64,000 nucleotides of DNA from a bacterium 210917-DFI.7.65. Lineage in GTDB: Bacteria > Bacillota > Clostridia > Oscillospirales > Oscillospiraceae. The position numbers were made by a program, and so were the translations under genes. The stretch lies in the NCBI GenBank assembly GCA_020555865.1, contig JAJCJJ010000004.1:124001-188000 (forward strand). Reading direction: 5' to 3'. The notes below the pieces were generated by a model. The model was given only the letters and a program-made list of their open reading frames with translations, was not told the origin of the DNA and did not search any database. This document shows, in pieces, positions 18,030 through 28,085 of the stretch. Each line of letters opens with the position of its first letter. Within the stretch, counting starts at the first letter, position 1.

Positions 18030-20435
18030 TTACTGTCGAATGGATGCACGCGGCTTTTTTTCGCGTTTGCCCGGCACCGCAGCGTTGCTGCTTTGCTTTC
18101 CCTTCCCGCGTGGTGCCGTCAGTGGCAACGCCTCAGCCAGGACTTCGTCAATCGTCTCCACCGGGACAAACGTTAGCTGCGCACGCACCAAGGGATCAAT
18201 CTCCTCCAGATCCGGCACATTATCTTTGGGGATAATGACTGTTTTTACCCCATTGCGCAGGGCCGCCATGGTTTTCTCCCGCAGGCCCCCGATGGGCAGC
18301 ACGCGTCCATGCAGGGAAATCTCCCCGGTCATTGCCAGGTCACGGCGCACGATCTGTTCCGTCAGAGCCGATACAATGGCCGTAGTAATCGTGATGCCGG
18401 CAGAGGGTCCGTCCTTCGGAATTGCTCCTTCAGGGAAGTGCACATGGATATCCCGCTCCTTATAAAAGCCGGGATCGATTCCAAGCCGTTTGGCGCGGCT
18501 GCGCAGGCAGGACACAGCAATATGAACGGATTCCTTCATCACATCGCCCAAATTCCCGGTGCATTCCAGTTTACCGGAGCCATCCATAAGGTTTACTTCC
18601 ACTTCCAGCAGTTCGCCGCCCACTGCCGTCCAGGCAAGGCCCGTGACAACGCCGGGATCTTTTCCTGCGCCGCGCACCTCAGGGTGCACTTTGGCCGGCC
18701 CAAGGATCTCCTGCAGATTCTTCGGCGTCACACTCAGCAACTGCTCCTCGCCTGCCACCAGCCGAAGAGCCGTTTTACGGCAGATGCGGCCCATTTCCCG
18801 CTCCAAACGGCGCACACCGGATTCGCGGGTATAACCATCGATCACCGCCCGCAGCGCCGCGTCACTGACGCGCAGCTGGACGCGTTTGATGCCATTGAGT
18901 TCCATTTGCTTGGGCAGAAGATACCGCTTGGCAATCTGCACTTTTTCCTCATCCGTATAGCTGGACAGTTCAATCACTTCCATACGATCCAAAAGAGGAC
19001 GCGGAATTGTGTCAGTGGTATTGGCGGTGGTGATAAACATAACATTGGACAGATCCAGCGGGATCTCCAGATAGTGATCCCGGAAAGAGCTGTTCTGTGC
19101 ACTGTCAAGCACTTCCAGCAGCGCAGCAGAAGGATCGCCTCGATAATCATTGCCCAGCTTATCCACCTCGTCGAGCACCATCAGAGGATTCATGGAACCG
19201 CACTGGATCAGGGCGTTGACAATGCGGCCGGGCATGGCTCCCACATAGGTTTTGCGGTGGCCGCGAATCTCAGCTTCATCCCGCACGCCGCCCAGCGACA
19301 GGCGCGCAAGCTTGCGGTTCATCGCCTCCGCTACCGAAATAGCAATGGAGGTCTTGCCCACACCGGGAGGGCCCACCAAACACAAAATCTGTCCCTTCGC
19401 ATCCGGATGGATCTGCCGCACGGCTAAATATTCCAGAATACGCTCTTTGACTTTCTGCAAGCCAAAATGGTCGCGATCCAAGAGTTTGCGCGCCTGCGCC
19501 ACATCGGTGCGGTCTTCATTATACTGGTTCCAGGGAAGCTCCAAACACACATCGAGGTAATTGCGCAATACACTGCCCTCGGCGCTGCCGTAGGGCTGCT
19601 TAGCCATACGCTCCGCTTCCTTCAGAAGCTTTTCTTCAATTTCCTCAGGCAAATGCAGCGCCAAAATCTTTTCTTGATATTCCGCCGCCTCTGCATTGGG
19701 ATCGCCTTCTCCCAATTCCTCCTGCAGTACCTTCAGCTGTTCGCGCAGTATGTAATCTTTCTGCATGCGCCCCAAGCGTTCACGCACTTTGCCCTCCAGC
19801 TCCTGCTCGATGGAAAGAACCTCCAGCTCCCGCGCTAGGATGCCATTTAAATTCTTCAACCGTTCCAACGGCTGAAGCTCTTCGAGAATCGCCTGTTTAT
19901 CCTGATGGCGCAGATTGATGTTCTGAGCAATGTAATCAGCAAGGTACCCGGGATCACGGCTGGAAAGCACAGTAGTCAAGACATCTGCGCTCATACGCGG
20001 CATCGCTTCATGATACTCCCCGAACGCGGAATAGCACTGACGCAGCAATGCCTCCACCATCAGCGTATCCTGAGCAGCAGGTTCCTGTTCCTGCAGCAGC
20101 TCTACCTCTCCCATGAGGTAAGGCTCTGTCTGCAGCAGAGCTTTGAGCCGCGCACGGCTCTTCCCCTCAATCATCACGCGGATATTTCCCTCAGATACCC
20201 GCAGAATCTGACGGATATGGGAAACCGTTCCAACGCTGTAAAGATCTTTCTGCCCTGGCTCCTCCGTTGCGATCTCTCGTTGGGCCACCAGAAGAATATC
20301 CTGATTATTCTCCATCGCCGCTTCCAGCGCTTTAACGGAAATATCCCGTTCCACATCAAAATGCATCAGCATATTGGGAAAGATTGTCAGTCCGCGCAGC
20401 GCCAGAACCGGCACATTCGTATTCTTTTCTTCCAT
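18030..20435 (-). CDS. lon: ATP-dependent protease Lon
   Basis: 801 residues from the ATG at 20435 (product MEEKNTNVPVLALRGL), preceded by AGGAGGTG. Longer reading upstream would run into a terminator hairpin. The N-terminal substrate-binding domain spans about 1-200. The AAA+ module has Walker A GPPGVGKTS and Walker B LDEVDK. The C-terminal protease domain has the Ser of PKDGPSAGIT and the Lys of GGLREKTMAA. It degrades damaged and regulatory proteins. It follows clpX but is separated from it by a terminator. Confidence 0.96.
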   Translation of the reverse strand: MEEKNTNVPVLALRGLTIFPNMLMHFDVERDISVKALEAAMENNQDILLVAQREIATEEPGQKDLYSVGTVSHIRQILRVSEGNIRVMIEGKSRARLKALLQTEPYLMGEVELLQEQEPAAQDTLMVEALLRQCYSAFGEYHEAMPRMSADVLTTVLSSRDPGYLADYIAQNINLRHQDKQAILEELQPLERLKNLNGILARELEVLSIEQELEGKVRERLGRMQKDYILREQLKVLQEELGEGDPNAEAAEYQEKILALHLPEEIEEKLLKEAERMAKQPYGSAEGSVLRNYLDVCLELPWNQYNEDRTDVAQARKLLDRDHFGLQKVKERILEYLAVRQIHPDAKGQILCLVGPPGVGKTSIAISVAEAMNRKLARLSLGGVRDEAEIRGHRKTYVGAMPGRIVNALIQCGSMNPLMVLDEVDKLGNDYRGDPSAALLEVLDSAQNSSFRDHYLEIPLDLSNVMFITTANTTDTIPRPLLDRMEVIELSSYTDEEKVQIAKRYLLPKQMELNGIKRVQLRVSDAALRAVIDGYTRESGVRRLEREMGRICRKTALRLVAGEEQLLSVTPKNLQEILGPAKVHPEVRGAGKDPGVVTGLAWTAVGGELLEVEVNLMDGSGKLECTGNLGDVMKESVHIAVSCLRSRAKRLGIDPGFYKERDIHVHFPEGAIPKDGPSAGITITTAIVSALTEQIVRRDLAMTGEISLHGRVLPIGGLREKTMAALRNGVKTVIIPKDNVPDLEEIDPLVRAQLTFVPVETIDEVLAEALPLTAPRGKGKQSSNAAVPGKREKKPRASIRQ

Positions 20436-20481
20436 GGTCAAACTACACCTCCTGTGTGGATGTACAGCCTGCTGCGGCTGT

Positions 20482-20514
20482 AAAAACAAGGGGGCGCTTA
20501 AAAACGCCCCCTTG
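20482..20514 (-). terminator. Terminator between clpX and lon
   Basis: A perfect 10-bp GC-rich stem (CAAGGGGGCG/CGCCCCCTTG) with an 8-base loop, followed on the minus strand by UUUUU. It lies 15 bases past the clpX stop and 47 bases ahead of the lon start, so lon probably depends partly on its own promoter or on read-through. Confidence 0.9.
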
Positions 20515-20528
20515 CCGCTATACTTCAT

Positions 20529-21836
20529 TTAAGACGCCGAGGCACTATTCACAACGCCGCCGGCCTTCTGTTCCGAATGCAGCCTGGCACGGCGCGACAC
20601 CTGTTCCTCACTGCGGACCAGTTTTACGTCTTCTTCGCCGCGGACATACCCCGCCGTAATGACAACCTGCTCAATGGAAAGGTCGGACGGGATATCATAC
20701 ATAATCGGCGTCAGTAATCCTTCCATAACAGCACGCAGGCCGCGGGCACCAATATTTCGCTCAATTGCTTTATCTGCCACAGCCTCCAATGCGCCTTCGG
20801 CAAACGTCAGCTTTACATCGTCATAGGCCAACAGCGCCTCATACTGCTTTACAAGCGCATTCTTCGGCTCTTTCAGGATGCGCACAAGTTCGGGTTTGCC
20901 CAGGGATTCCAACGGCGCAATAACCGGCAGACGGCCCACCAGCTCCGGAATAATACCGAACTTCAGCAGATCATGGGGCTGCACTCCCTTCAGGACCTCG
21001 CCCACGGGACGTTCCTTTTTGCTATGCACTTCGTTGCCGAAACCAATTCCCTGCTTATTGGTGCGCTTTTCAATGATTTTTTCCAAACCATCGAATGCGC
21101 CGCCGCAGATAAACAGAATATTGGTAGTATCAATATGGATGAATTCCTGATGAGGGTGCTTGCGGCCGCCCTGGGGCGGGACATTGGCCACAGTGCCTTC
21201 CAAAATCTTCAGCAGCGCCTGTTGCACGCCTTCGCCGGACACATCGCGGGTAATGGATGTGTTCTCACTTTTGCGGGCAATTTTATCGACCTCATCGACA
21301 TAAATGATGCCGTGCTCGGCGCGCTCCACGTCATAATCCGCCGCCTGCAGCAACCGAAGAAGGATATTCTCCACGTCATCGCCCACATACCCTGCTTCGG
21401 TCAGCGTGGTCGCGTCGGCAATGGCAAAAGGCACTTTCAGAATGCGGGCCAGGGTCTGGGCAAACAGCGTCTTGCCGCTGCCGGTAGGACCGATCATCAG
21501 AATATTGCTCTTTTGCAGCTCCACATCGTTGCTGCCGCCGAAATAGATGCGCTTGTAGTGGTTATAAACCGCCACAGACAAGGCGACCTTGGCGCTTTCC
21601 TGGCCAATCACATACTGATCCAGGATTTCCTTGACTTCCTTCGGCGTGGGCAGCTGCTCCACCGTCTCCGGAAATTCGTTGTGCTCCTCACCGTACCCTT
21701 CATCGTCCAGCAAACTCATGCAAAGCTGCACGCATTCGTTGCAGATATAGGCCCCGGGACCGGCGATGATGCGTTCGACTTCATCTTCATGCTTCCCGCA
21801 AAAAGAGCAGCGAATCGACTTTTTTTCATCATTCAT
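20529..21836 (-). CDS. clpX: ATP-dependent Clp protease ATP-binding subunit ClpX
   Basis: 435 residues from the ATG at 21836 (product [15 protein letters not shown]). The N-terminal zinc-binding domain has the C-x2-C...C-x2-C pattern ([14 protein letters not shown]). The AAA+ part has [12 protein letters not shown] and [10 protein letters not shown]. The RFGL-type sensor and the pore loop GYVG are present. It unfolds substrates and feeds them to ClpP, encoded 22 bases upstream. Confidence 0.97.
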   Translation of the reverse strand: MNDEKKSIRCSFCGKHEDEVERIIAGPGAYICNECVQLCMSLLDDEGYGEEHNEFPETVEQLPTPKEVKEILDQYVIGQESAKVALSVAVYNHYKRIYFGGSNDVELQKSNILMIGPTGSGKTLFAQTLARILKVPFAIADATTLTEAGYVGDDVENILLRLLQAADYDVERAEHGIIYVDEVDKIARKSENTSITRDVSGEGVQQALLKILEGTVANVPPQGGRKHPHQEFIHIDTTNILFICGGAFDGLEKIIEKRTNKQGIGFGNEVHSKKERPVGEVLKGVQPHDLLKFGIIPELVGRLPVIAPLESLGKPELVRILKEPKNALVKQYEALLAYDDVKLTFAEGALEAVADKAIERNIGARGLRAVMEGLLTPIMYDIPSDLSIEQVVITAGYVRGEEDVKLVRSEEQVSRRARLHSEQKAGGVVNSASAS

Positions 21837-21858
21837 AAATGAAACAAACCTCCACGCC

Positions 21859-22440
21859 TCAGCGGCTGTAGATGACCTTATCAATCAGGCCAAAATCTTT
21901 TGCTTCCTCTGCTGTCATCCAGTGATCGCGCTCCGAGGCTGCCTTGACCTCTTCTGCTGTTTTGCCGGTATTTTTGGCAAGGATCTCATTCAAATGCTTC
22001 TTGATCCGCAGGAAATGCTCCACATCGATCTCCATGTCTGTAACCTTACCCTGCGTACCTGCCGAAGGCTGATGGATCATCACCTCGGCATTGGGCAGTG
22101 CCAAGCGCTTTCCCTTTGCGCCCGAAGAGAGCAGGAACGCACCCATACTGGCAGCCATACCGATACAGATGGTGGACACCTCGCATTTTACATACTGCAT
22201 AGTGTCATAAATTGCCATACCAGCCGTAACGCTACCGCCGGGAGAATTGATATACATCTGGATCTCTTTGTCCGGATCCTGCGCCTCCAGATACAGCAAC
22301 TGTGCCACAACCAAGCTGGCTGTGGTATCGTTCACCTCTTCACCCAGGAATATAATGCGGTCATTCAGCAGCCGGGAAAATATATCGTAGGATCGTTCGC
22401 CGCGGCTGGTCTGCTCAACAACATAAGGAATTAAACTCAT
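21859..22440 (-). CDS. clpP: ATP-dependent Clp protease proteolytic subunit ClpP
   Basis: 193 residues from the ATG at 22440 ([16 protein letters not shown]), which has AGGAGG upstream; seven extra upstream codons are not conserved. The catalytic Ser is in [11 protein letters not shown], the His in MIHQPSAG and the Asp in the DHWMTAEEA region. It forms the barrel protease with ClpX. The tig-clpP-clpX order is standard in bacteria. Confidence 0.97.
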   Translation of the reverse strand: MSLIPYVVEQTSRGERSYDIFSRLLNDRIIFLGEEVNDTTASLVVAQLLYLEAQDPDKEIQMYINSPGGSVTAGMAIYDTMQYVKCEVSTICIGMAASMGAFLLSSGAKGKRLALPNAEVMIHQPSAGTQGKVTDMEIDVEHFLRIKKHLNEILAKNTGKTAEEVKAASERDHWMTAEEAKDFGLIDKVIYSR

Positions 22441-22519
22441 AATAACAGCCTCCTGTCCCAATAGCTACCGTTAAGTATTGCCAGAATTGTCAGTTTTCAC
22501 TCAACAGACCTCTGCACCT

Positions 22520-23803
22520 TTATTCTGCAACTTTCACGCTGGCGCTGTCCACCACGAGCTTGAGCGCCTTCTCGCGCTTGATCTGCTCTTCCACATCGGC
22601 CGAACGCAGATACTTTTTCACATCCTCCAAGGAAAGGCCGTACTGATCCGCCATTTTCTGCATTTCAGCATCCACCTCTTCTTCCGTGGCTTCAATCCCC
22701 TCGGCCTTGATAATGGCCTCCAATGCCAAACTGCCGCGCAGCTGGCGCAGCGCAGGCTCCTTGGCCGAATCCAGCAGGTCGGCTTCCTTCATGCCGGTCA
22801 TCTGCAGATAATCGGCAAAACGCATACCCTGGGACTGCACCTGCATCTTATAATCATCCACCACGCGGCGGGCCTGATTTTCCACCATGGCCTCGGGAAT
22901 GTCGCATTCCATATTCTCGGCCACCAGTTCCATCAAATTGTTTTCAAAAGCCTGCTTGGCAGATGCCTCACGGCTCTCCTCTTCCTTTTTGCGCAAGTCA
23001 GCTTTCAGTTCCTCCAGAGTATCAAACTCCGACACATCCTTGGCAAATTCATCATCCAGTTCCGGCATGTCTTTGGCCTTCACTTCGTGGAGCTTGATGG
23101 AGAACACAACCGGCTGACCAGCCAGTTCCTCGGCTTGGTAATCTTCCGGGAACGTCACATCGATATCCTTTTCCTCGCCCGCTTTCATACCGACGATCTG
23201 CTCTTCAAAGCCGGGAATAAACGAACCCGAACCCAGTTCCAGAGGATAGCTCTCACCCTTGCCGCCGTCGAAAGGCACACCGTCTTTCTTACCTTCAAAA
23301 TCGATCACAGCCGTGTCGCCATTCTGTGCCTCGCGCTCCACGCTCACCAAACGGGCATTACGCTCACGCATCTGCTGCAGCTTTTTCTCCACATCCTCGT
23401 CGCTGACCTCAACAGAGGGCTTCTCCGCACTCAGGCCCTTATACTCGCCCAGCTTAACCTCTGGGTAGTTGGCAAAGGTAGCCTTGAACGTGAAACCGTC
23501 GGCACTGACCTCGGTCACTTCGACCTGAGGATGCTCCACCGGCTCCAGCTTGGCTTCCTCCAACGCGGCCTGATATGCTTCGGGGAACGCAAAATTCATC
23601 GCTTCGTCAAAAAAGATCTCCACGCCATACATTCCCTCAATGACTTTGCGGGGCGCATGGCCAGGACGGAAACCGGGAATCTTCATCTGCTTGACCTGCT
23701 TTTTGTATGCTTTCTCAATAGCGGGCGCAAATTCGTCCTTGCCAACCTCAACGGTCACGGTGACCATATTTTTTTCATGCTTTTCGACATTTTTCAAATT
23801 CAT
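22520..23803 (-). CDS. tig: Trigger factor
   Basis: 427 residues with the three expected parts. The ribosome-binding N-domain carries a GFRPGHAPRKVIE signature near residue 43. The FKBP-type prolyl isomerase domain lies around 150-240 (GDTAVIDFEGKKDG, GSFIPGFEEQIVGM). The C-terminal helical chaperone domain is rich in charged residues. It shelters nascent chains at the ribosome exit and precedes clpP. Confidence 0.97.
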   Translation of the reverse strand: MNLKNVEKHEKNMVTVTVEVGKDEFAPAIEKAYKKQVKQMKIPGFRPGHAPRKVIEGMYGVEIFFDEAMNFAFPEAYQAALEEAKLEPVEHPQVEVTEVSADGFTFKATFANYPEVKLGEYKGLSAEKPSVEVSDEDVEKKLQQMRERNARLVSVEREAQNGDTAVIDFEGKKDGVPFDGGKGESYPLELGSGSFIPGFEEQIVGMKAGEEKDIDVTFPEDYQAEELAGQPVVFSIKLHEVKAKDMPELDDEFAKDVSEFDTLEELKADLRKKEEESREASAKQAFENNLMELVAENMECDIPEAMVENQARRVVDDYKMQVQSQGMRFADYLQMTGMKEADLLDSAKEPALRQLRGSLALEAIIKAEGIEATEEEVDAEMQKMADQYGLSLEDVKKYLRSADVEEQIKREKALKLVVDSASVKVAE

Positions 23804-23894
23804 TTTGTTTATCCTCCGTTCCGTGTGCAGTTTATATCACACGCAGTCTATAATTTTAACAGAAACAGTATGAAAAAGCTACTCTTTTTTCTGT

Positions 23895-24587
23895 TTATTC
23901 ACAGATTTTTTTCAATTGGAAACGCAGATAATCCGCTGCGATCAGGGAAAAATCAACGCCCGCGTGCATTCCCTCGATAGCCCGCTTGTGGCTTGGCCCG
24001 TGAAGATGCCCGTAATAACACGCTTTCACAGGATAGCGCTCCAAAAGCTCCAAGATCTCCGGACAGGCATAACCCTGGTACAAAGGCGGATAATGCAGGA
24101 AGCACAGGATCTGCCTGCCCCCGGCTGCTTTCATTGATGTTTCCAACCGCATTGCCTCCCGATTGAGCACTTTGCGGTTATGCGCCATATCCGGCGTTTC
24201 CTCATCGCTGAACCAGCCACGGGTGCCACACAGGGCATAATTCCCATAGTAAAAGCAGTTGTTGTGCAGCAACTGGAGCGTATGGATTTCATGCTCTGCA
24301 AAAAAGGCGTTCATTTTTGCCGCTGTCTCCCACCAGTAATCGTGATTTCCTTTGAGCAGGATCTTCCGGCCGGGCAATCGGTCCAAAAAGCGAAAATCCT
24401 CCAGCGCCTCCTCCAACGAAATTCCCCAGGACGTGTCCCCGCACAGCACAATGGTATCATCATCCCGCAGTTGCGAAAAACTTGCACGGAGCTTTTCGGT
24501 ATGGTCTTTCCAAACTTCACCGAAAATATCCATCGGTTTGTTCACCGACAGCGACAGATGAAGATCACCGATTGCATATAATCCCAT
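23895..24587 (-). CDS. Calcineurin-like metallophosphoesterase
   Basis: 230 residues with all metal-binding blocks of the family in order: GDLHLS near the start, GDTSWG, GNHDYWW, a HYPP segment and GHLHG near the C-terminus. It should bind two metal ions and hydrolyse phosphoesters. The substrate cannot be deduced; small clostridial members of this type are mostly unstudied. It lies between thrC (20-base gap) and tig, in the same direction. Confidence 0.85.
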   Translation of the reverse strand: MGLYAIGDLHLSLSVNKPMDIFGEVWKDHTEKLRASFSQLRDDDTIVLCGDTSWGISLEEALEDFRFLDRLPGRKILLKGNHDYWWETAAKMNAFFAEHEIHTLQLLHNNCFYYGNYALCGTRGWFSDEETPDMAHNRKVLNREAMRLETSMKAAGGRQILCFLHYPPLYQGYACPEILELLERYPVKACYYGHLHGPSHKRAIEGMHAGVDFSLIAADYLRFQLKKICE

Positions 24588-24607
24588 GCCGTTCCTCCAG
24601 AGCTTTC

Positions 24608-26095
24608 TCAGTTCAGATAATCCAGCACGACCTGCTCCATGGCATGCTTCTCCGTGCTCTCGGTAAAACGCACCGCTTTGCCGCCCAACTCCGCCAGGCG
24701 CCAGGGCGCTTTCACACCGGTGGCCTCCTGCAGCTGCGCAATCAGCTCCACTCCGTCGCCTGCCGGCACAGCGCCGATGGCGCGCAGCACGGGGCTGCAG
24801 AATTTATAGGGACTGGCAGTGGAAACTATTACAGCCGGCCCGCCGTCACCGCTTTCGGCGCGGTATTGCTCCAGCACATGAGCCGCCACAGCGGTGTGGG
24901 TATCCATCAGATAATTTCGCTGTGTGTAATAACGGCGAATCGTGTCCATCGTATCCTCCTCGCCGCAGGAGCCGGCCCAGAACAGCTTGCGCACTTTTGC
25001 GAGCACAGTATCGCTGACCTGATACCGGCCCTCAGCGTTCAGCTGTTTCATATAACTGCGCACCTCAGCGTCATTGCCGTCAGAGAGCGCATAAAGCAGG
25101 CGTTCAAGGTTGCTGGAAATCAGGATGTCCATAGACGGCGACATAGTGGTATAAAACGGGCGGTTGCGATCATACACACCGGTGCGCAGGAATTCCGTCA
25201 GCACATCATTCCGGTTGGACGCACAGATCAGCCTGCCGATGGGCGCGCCCATGCACTTGGCATAGTATGCTGACAGAATATTACCAAAATTGCCTGTGGG
25301 AACACAGAGATTGACCTTCTCCCCTTCTTTGAGCTTTCCATCCCGGACAAGGTCGCAACAAACAGACACATAGTAGACCACCTGCGGCAACACGCGGCCC
25401 CAGTTGATCGAGTTGGCCGAAGAGAGGAAATAGCCCCGCTCCAGCAGCTGCGCACGGATCGCCTCATCGGAAAAAATGCGCTTCACACCGGTCTGGGCGT
25501 CATCAAAGTTGCCCAGAACCGCATACACGCTGACATTACTGCCTTCCTGGGTCACCATCTGCAGTTTCTGAATTTCAGACACGCCGTCTTTGGGATAAAA
25601 CACCATGATTTTAGTGTGATCCACATCCCGGAAACCTTCCAGCGCCGCCTTCCCGGTGTCGCCGGAGGTCGCCACCAGAATGCAGGCGGTTTTTTCCTCA
25701 CCGGTTTTTTTCAGGCTGGCATACAGCAAATGCGGGAGCATCTGCAGAGCCATATCCTTAAACGCGCTGGTGGGACCGTGCCACAGTTCCAAGCTGTGCG
25801 TCGCCGCGTCCAGAGACCGCACCGGAGCCACTGCGGGATCGTCAAATTTTTCCGGGCTGTAAGCTGCATCTGCAAACGCGCGCAGTTCTTCGCGGCTGTA
25901 GTCCTCCAAAAACAGGCTCATAATCTCCACGGCCCGCTCCTGGTAGGACATGGACTCCATCGCTTTTATCTGCCGGGCGCTCAGCGCAGGCAGCATTTCC
26001 GGCAAAAACAGCCCGCCGTCCCGTGACAGGCCCTGCTTGATCGCTTCCGCAGCTGTAAAGTGCAGCGTACGGTCTCTCGTGCTCAAATAATGCAT
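24608..26095 (-). CDS. thrC: Threonine synthase
   Basis: 495 residues, the long form of the enzyme (ThrC with the N-terminal MHYLSTRDRTLHF motif). It converts O-phosphohomoserine to threonine using PLP. The PLP lysine lies in the GPTSAFKDMALQ stretch, and the phosphate-binding loop is VATSGDTGKAAL. No other threonine genes (hom, thrB) are nearby. It follows the dipeptidase gene by 14 bases and may be cotranscribed with it. Confidence 0.95.
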   Translation of the reverse strand: MHYLSTRDRTLHFTAAEAIKQGLSRDGGLFLPEMLPALSARQIKAMESMSYQERAVEIMSLFLEDYSREELRAFADAAYSPEKFDDPAVAPVRSLDAATHSLELWHGPTSAFKDMALQMLPHLLYASLKKTGEEKTACILVATSGDTGKAALEGFRDVDHTKIMVFYPKDGVSEIQKLQMVTQEGSNVSVYAVLGNFDDAQTGVKRIFSDEAIRAQLLERGYFLSSANSINWGRVLPQVVYYVSVCCDLVRDGKLKEGEKVNLCVPTGNFGNILSAYYAKCMGAPIGRLICASNRNDVLTEFLRTGVYDRNRPFYTTMSPSMDILISSNLERLLYALSDGNDAEVRSYMKQLNAEGRYQVSDTVLAKVRKLFWAGSCGEEDTMDTIRRYYTQRNYLMDTHTAVAAHVLEQYRAESGDGGPAVIVSTASPYKFCSPVLRAIGAVPAGDGVELIAQLQEATGVKAPWRLAELGGKAVRFTESTEKHAMEQVVLDYLN

Positions 26096-26109
26096 AGTTG
26101 CATCGCTCC

Positions 26110-27054
26110 TTATTGTTCTGATTGCTCAAAAATCACCCGTTTGAGATTTCTATAGAAGAGATCCTCGATCAATTCTGCACTGTAATTGCGCCGGAGCATC
26201 CCCTCATAAATCCGTTCCATGTCCTGCACACCGCAGATACCGTCAGGCAGCCGGTCACAGCCATCCCAGTCGCCGCCAAAGCCCACATACTTTTCACCGC
26301 CCAGATCAAGGAAATGCTCCAAATGGGCGAACACGGCGTCCAGAGAATGATCGAGTCCCAGAAACGGCGTGTAGAAATTCAAACCGGCAAAGCCCCCGGT
26401 GGCGCAAATACACCGGAACATTTCGTCGGTCAGATTCCTTGTGTTTGAGCACAGCGCTCTGGCATCACTGTGGCTGGCCACCACGGGCTTTTCACTTTGG
26501 TCCATGAGATCCCAAAAGCCCGCGTCGGAAAGATGGGATACATCCACCAAAATGCCAAGGCTCTGCGCACGGCGCACAAAGTCTTTTCCCTGCGCACTCA
26601 GCCCACGCTCCGGCTCCTCCAGATGGGAACCGGACAAAGCATTGGCCCGGTTCCAGGTGAGATTAATGAGCCTCACGCCCCATTGCGCCGCCGTCTCAAG
26701 ACGGGCCGGATCACATTCCAGCAGATCTGCTCCTTCAATAGACAGTATGGCCGCACATTTTCCCGCGCGCTCTGTCTGTTCCAAATCTGCCGCCGTGCGG
26801 CAGGGCGCCACCAGCGCCGCATTCCGTTTCATCTGCACAAAAAATTCTTCCGCTTGCCGACAGCACTCGGCGAACATCCCGTCCATCGGCGCCCGGGCCG
26901 CATCGTGAAAAATGGCAAACACCTGCGCGTAGCGCTGAAATTGCCCGCCCCGCTCCAAATCTGTGTGTCCAGGGCTGCTGCGCAGATCCCACCCCAGATG
27001 TAAGCAGCAGCTTAATGTATCACAATGGGCGTCAAAAAATGAAAAAGGTAGCAT
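26110..27054 (-). CDS. Membrane-dipeptidase-type zinc peptidase (M19)
   Basis: 314 residues from the ATG at 27054, which has AAAGGAGG upstream and avoids a long overlap with yraN. The zinc motif DAHCDT near the N-terminus, SIEGAD, and SHSDARALC in the middle mark the renal-dipeptidase (M19) family. It lacks a signal peptide, so it is probably cytoplasmic and hydrolyses dipeptides, possibly with D-residues at one end. Its substrate is not evident from context. Confidence 0.9.
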   Translation of the reverse strand: MLPFSFFDAHCDTLSCCLHLGWDLRSSPGHTDLERGGQFQRYAQVFAIFHDAARAPMDGMFAECCRQAEEFFVQMKRNAALVAPCRTAADLEQTERAGKCAAILSIEGADLLECDPARLETAAQWGVRLINLTWNRANALSGSHLEEPERGLSAQGKDFVRRAQSLGILVDVSHLSDAGFWDLMDQSEKPVVASHSDARALCSNTRNLTDEMFRCICATGGFAGLNFYTPFLGLDHSLDAVFAHLEHFLDLGGEKYVGFGGDWDGCDRLPDGICGVQDMERIYEGMLRRNYSAELIEDLFYRNLKRVIFEQSEQ

Positions 27055-27082
27055 GGCATTCCTCCTTTGCTCGCGTTTGGCT

Positions 27083-27448
27083 TTATTCAAAGGCCGCTTC
27101 CAAATACTCAATTCTCACGTTCGCCTCGTCCAGGACACCGCCGGTATAAACTTCAGCCACATCAAAACGAACCGGACAATCCAATGCATAACGCATCAGA
27201 TACTGTGCCGCCGCAGTGCGAATGCGCCGCTGTTTGGAAGGGCTGACAAATTCCCGTGGCAGTCCATGCTCTGTTTCCGCCCGCGTTTTGACCTCCACAA
27301 AGCAGAGCACACCGTCCCGGCTGGCAATCAAATCAACCTCTCCCATACGGCAGCGAAACTGACTCGCTTCAATGCGATATCCATTCCGGCGAAGATACGC
27401 CGCCACGCAGGCTTCGCCCCAGTCACCCGTCAACTTTTTTGCATTCAC
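27083..27448 (-). CDS. yraN: UPF0102 family protein YraN
   Basis: 121 residues of the UPF0102/YraN family, which has an endonuclease-like fold. The core GEVDLIASRDGVLCFVEVKTR has the Glu-Asp and E-x-K residues of that nuclease superfamily. Its cellular role is not established. It overlaps the 3' end of rnhB by 26 bases; the rbgA-rnhB-yraN cluster is widely conserved. Confidence 0.92.
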   Translation of the reverse strand: MNAKKLTGDWGEACVAAYLRRNGYRIEASQFRCRMGEVDLIASRDGVLCFVEVKTRAETEHGLPREFVSPSKQRRIRTAAAQYLMRYALDCPVRFDVAEVYTGGVLDEANVRIEYLEAAFE

Positions 27449-28085
27449 TGCGCCGCGCCTCCCATTTCACCAGAAAACTGCGCCGATGGGCCGGACAGGG
27501 CCCACAGCGGTCCAGCGCCGCATAGTGCTGCTTCGTTCCATACCCTTTATGCTGTCCAAAGCCATACTCTGGATATTTCTCTGACAGGCGTTCCATATAA
27601 CGGTCACGGCTAACTTTTGCCAGAACCGAAGCTGCCGCAATGTTTGCGCTGCGGCTGTCACCTTTGACCAGCAGCGCATGCGGTATGGCGATACTGCAGC
27701 GGCTCCCATGATCCCGGTTTCCGTCAATCAATGCAAAATCCGGCTTCGGCACCAGCTGCCTGATCGCTTCATCCATCGCCCGGATACGGGCATTGAGAAT
27801 ATCGATGCCATCAATAGTCTGCTCATCTACCGAAGCAACAGCATACGCCTGCGCTTCCGCACAAATCTGATCGAACAGTATCTCCCGCTGCCGGGCAGTC
27901 AGCTTCTTGGAATCGTTCAGGCCGGGAATCAGCCGTCCCGGCGGGAGAATCACTGCTGCAGCATATACCGGCCCCGCCAGCGGGCCGGCTCCCGCCTCGT
28001 CCGCACCGCAGATACAGGTGCAGCCAGATTCCCAGAAGCGGCGCTCTTCGCTCCAAAGGTCGCTTTCTTCCTGCTTATTCTTCAT
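27423..28085 (-). CDS. rnhB: Ribonuclease HII
   Basis: 220 residues from the ATG at 28085 (MKNKQEESDLW), which overlaps the rbgA end by 11 bases. It removes RNA from RNA-DNA hybrids and single ribonucleotides from DNA. The active-site acidic residues lie in CGADEAGAGPLAGPV, and in LIDGNRDHG; the SRDRYMERL segment also fits the family. A longer frame upstream would sit wholly inside rbgA and is rejected. Confidence 0.95.
   Translation of the reverse strand: MKNKQEESDLWSEERRFWESGCTCICGADEAGAGPLAGPVYAAAVILPPGRLIPGLNDSKKLTARQREILFDQICAEAQAYAVASVDEQTIDGIDILNARIRAMDEAIRQLVPKPDFALIDGNRDHGSRCSIAIPHALLVKGDSRSANIAAASVLAKVSRDRYMERLSEKYPEYGFGQHKGYGTKQHYAALDRCGPCPAHRRSFLVKWEARRSECKKVDG

Noticed and set aside
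22478..23980. 500-codon plus-strand frame opposite tig
   Set aside because: Antisense shadow of trigger factor; low-complexity His/Leu-rich product with no ribosome site.
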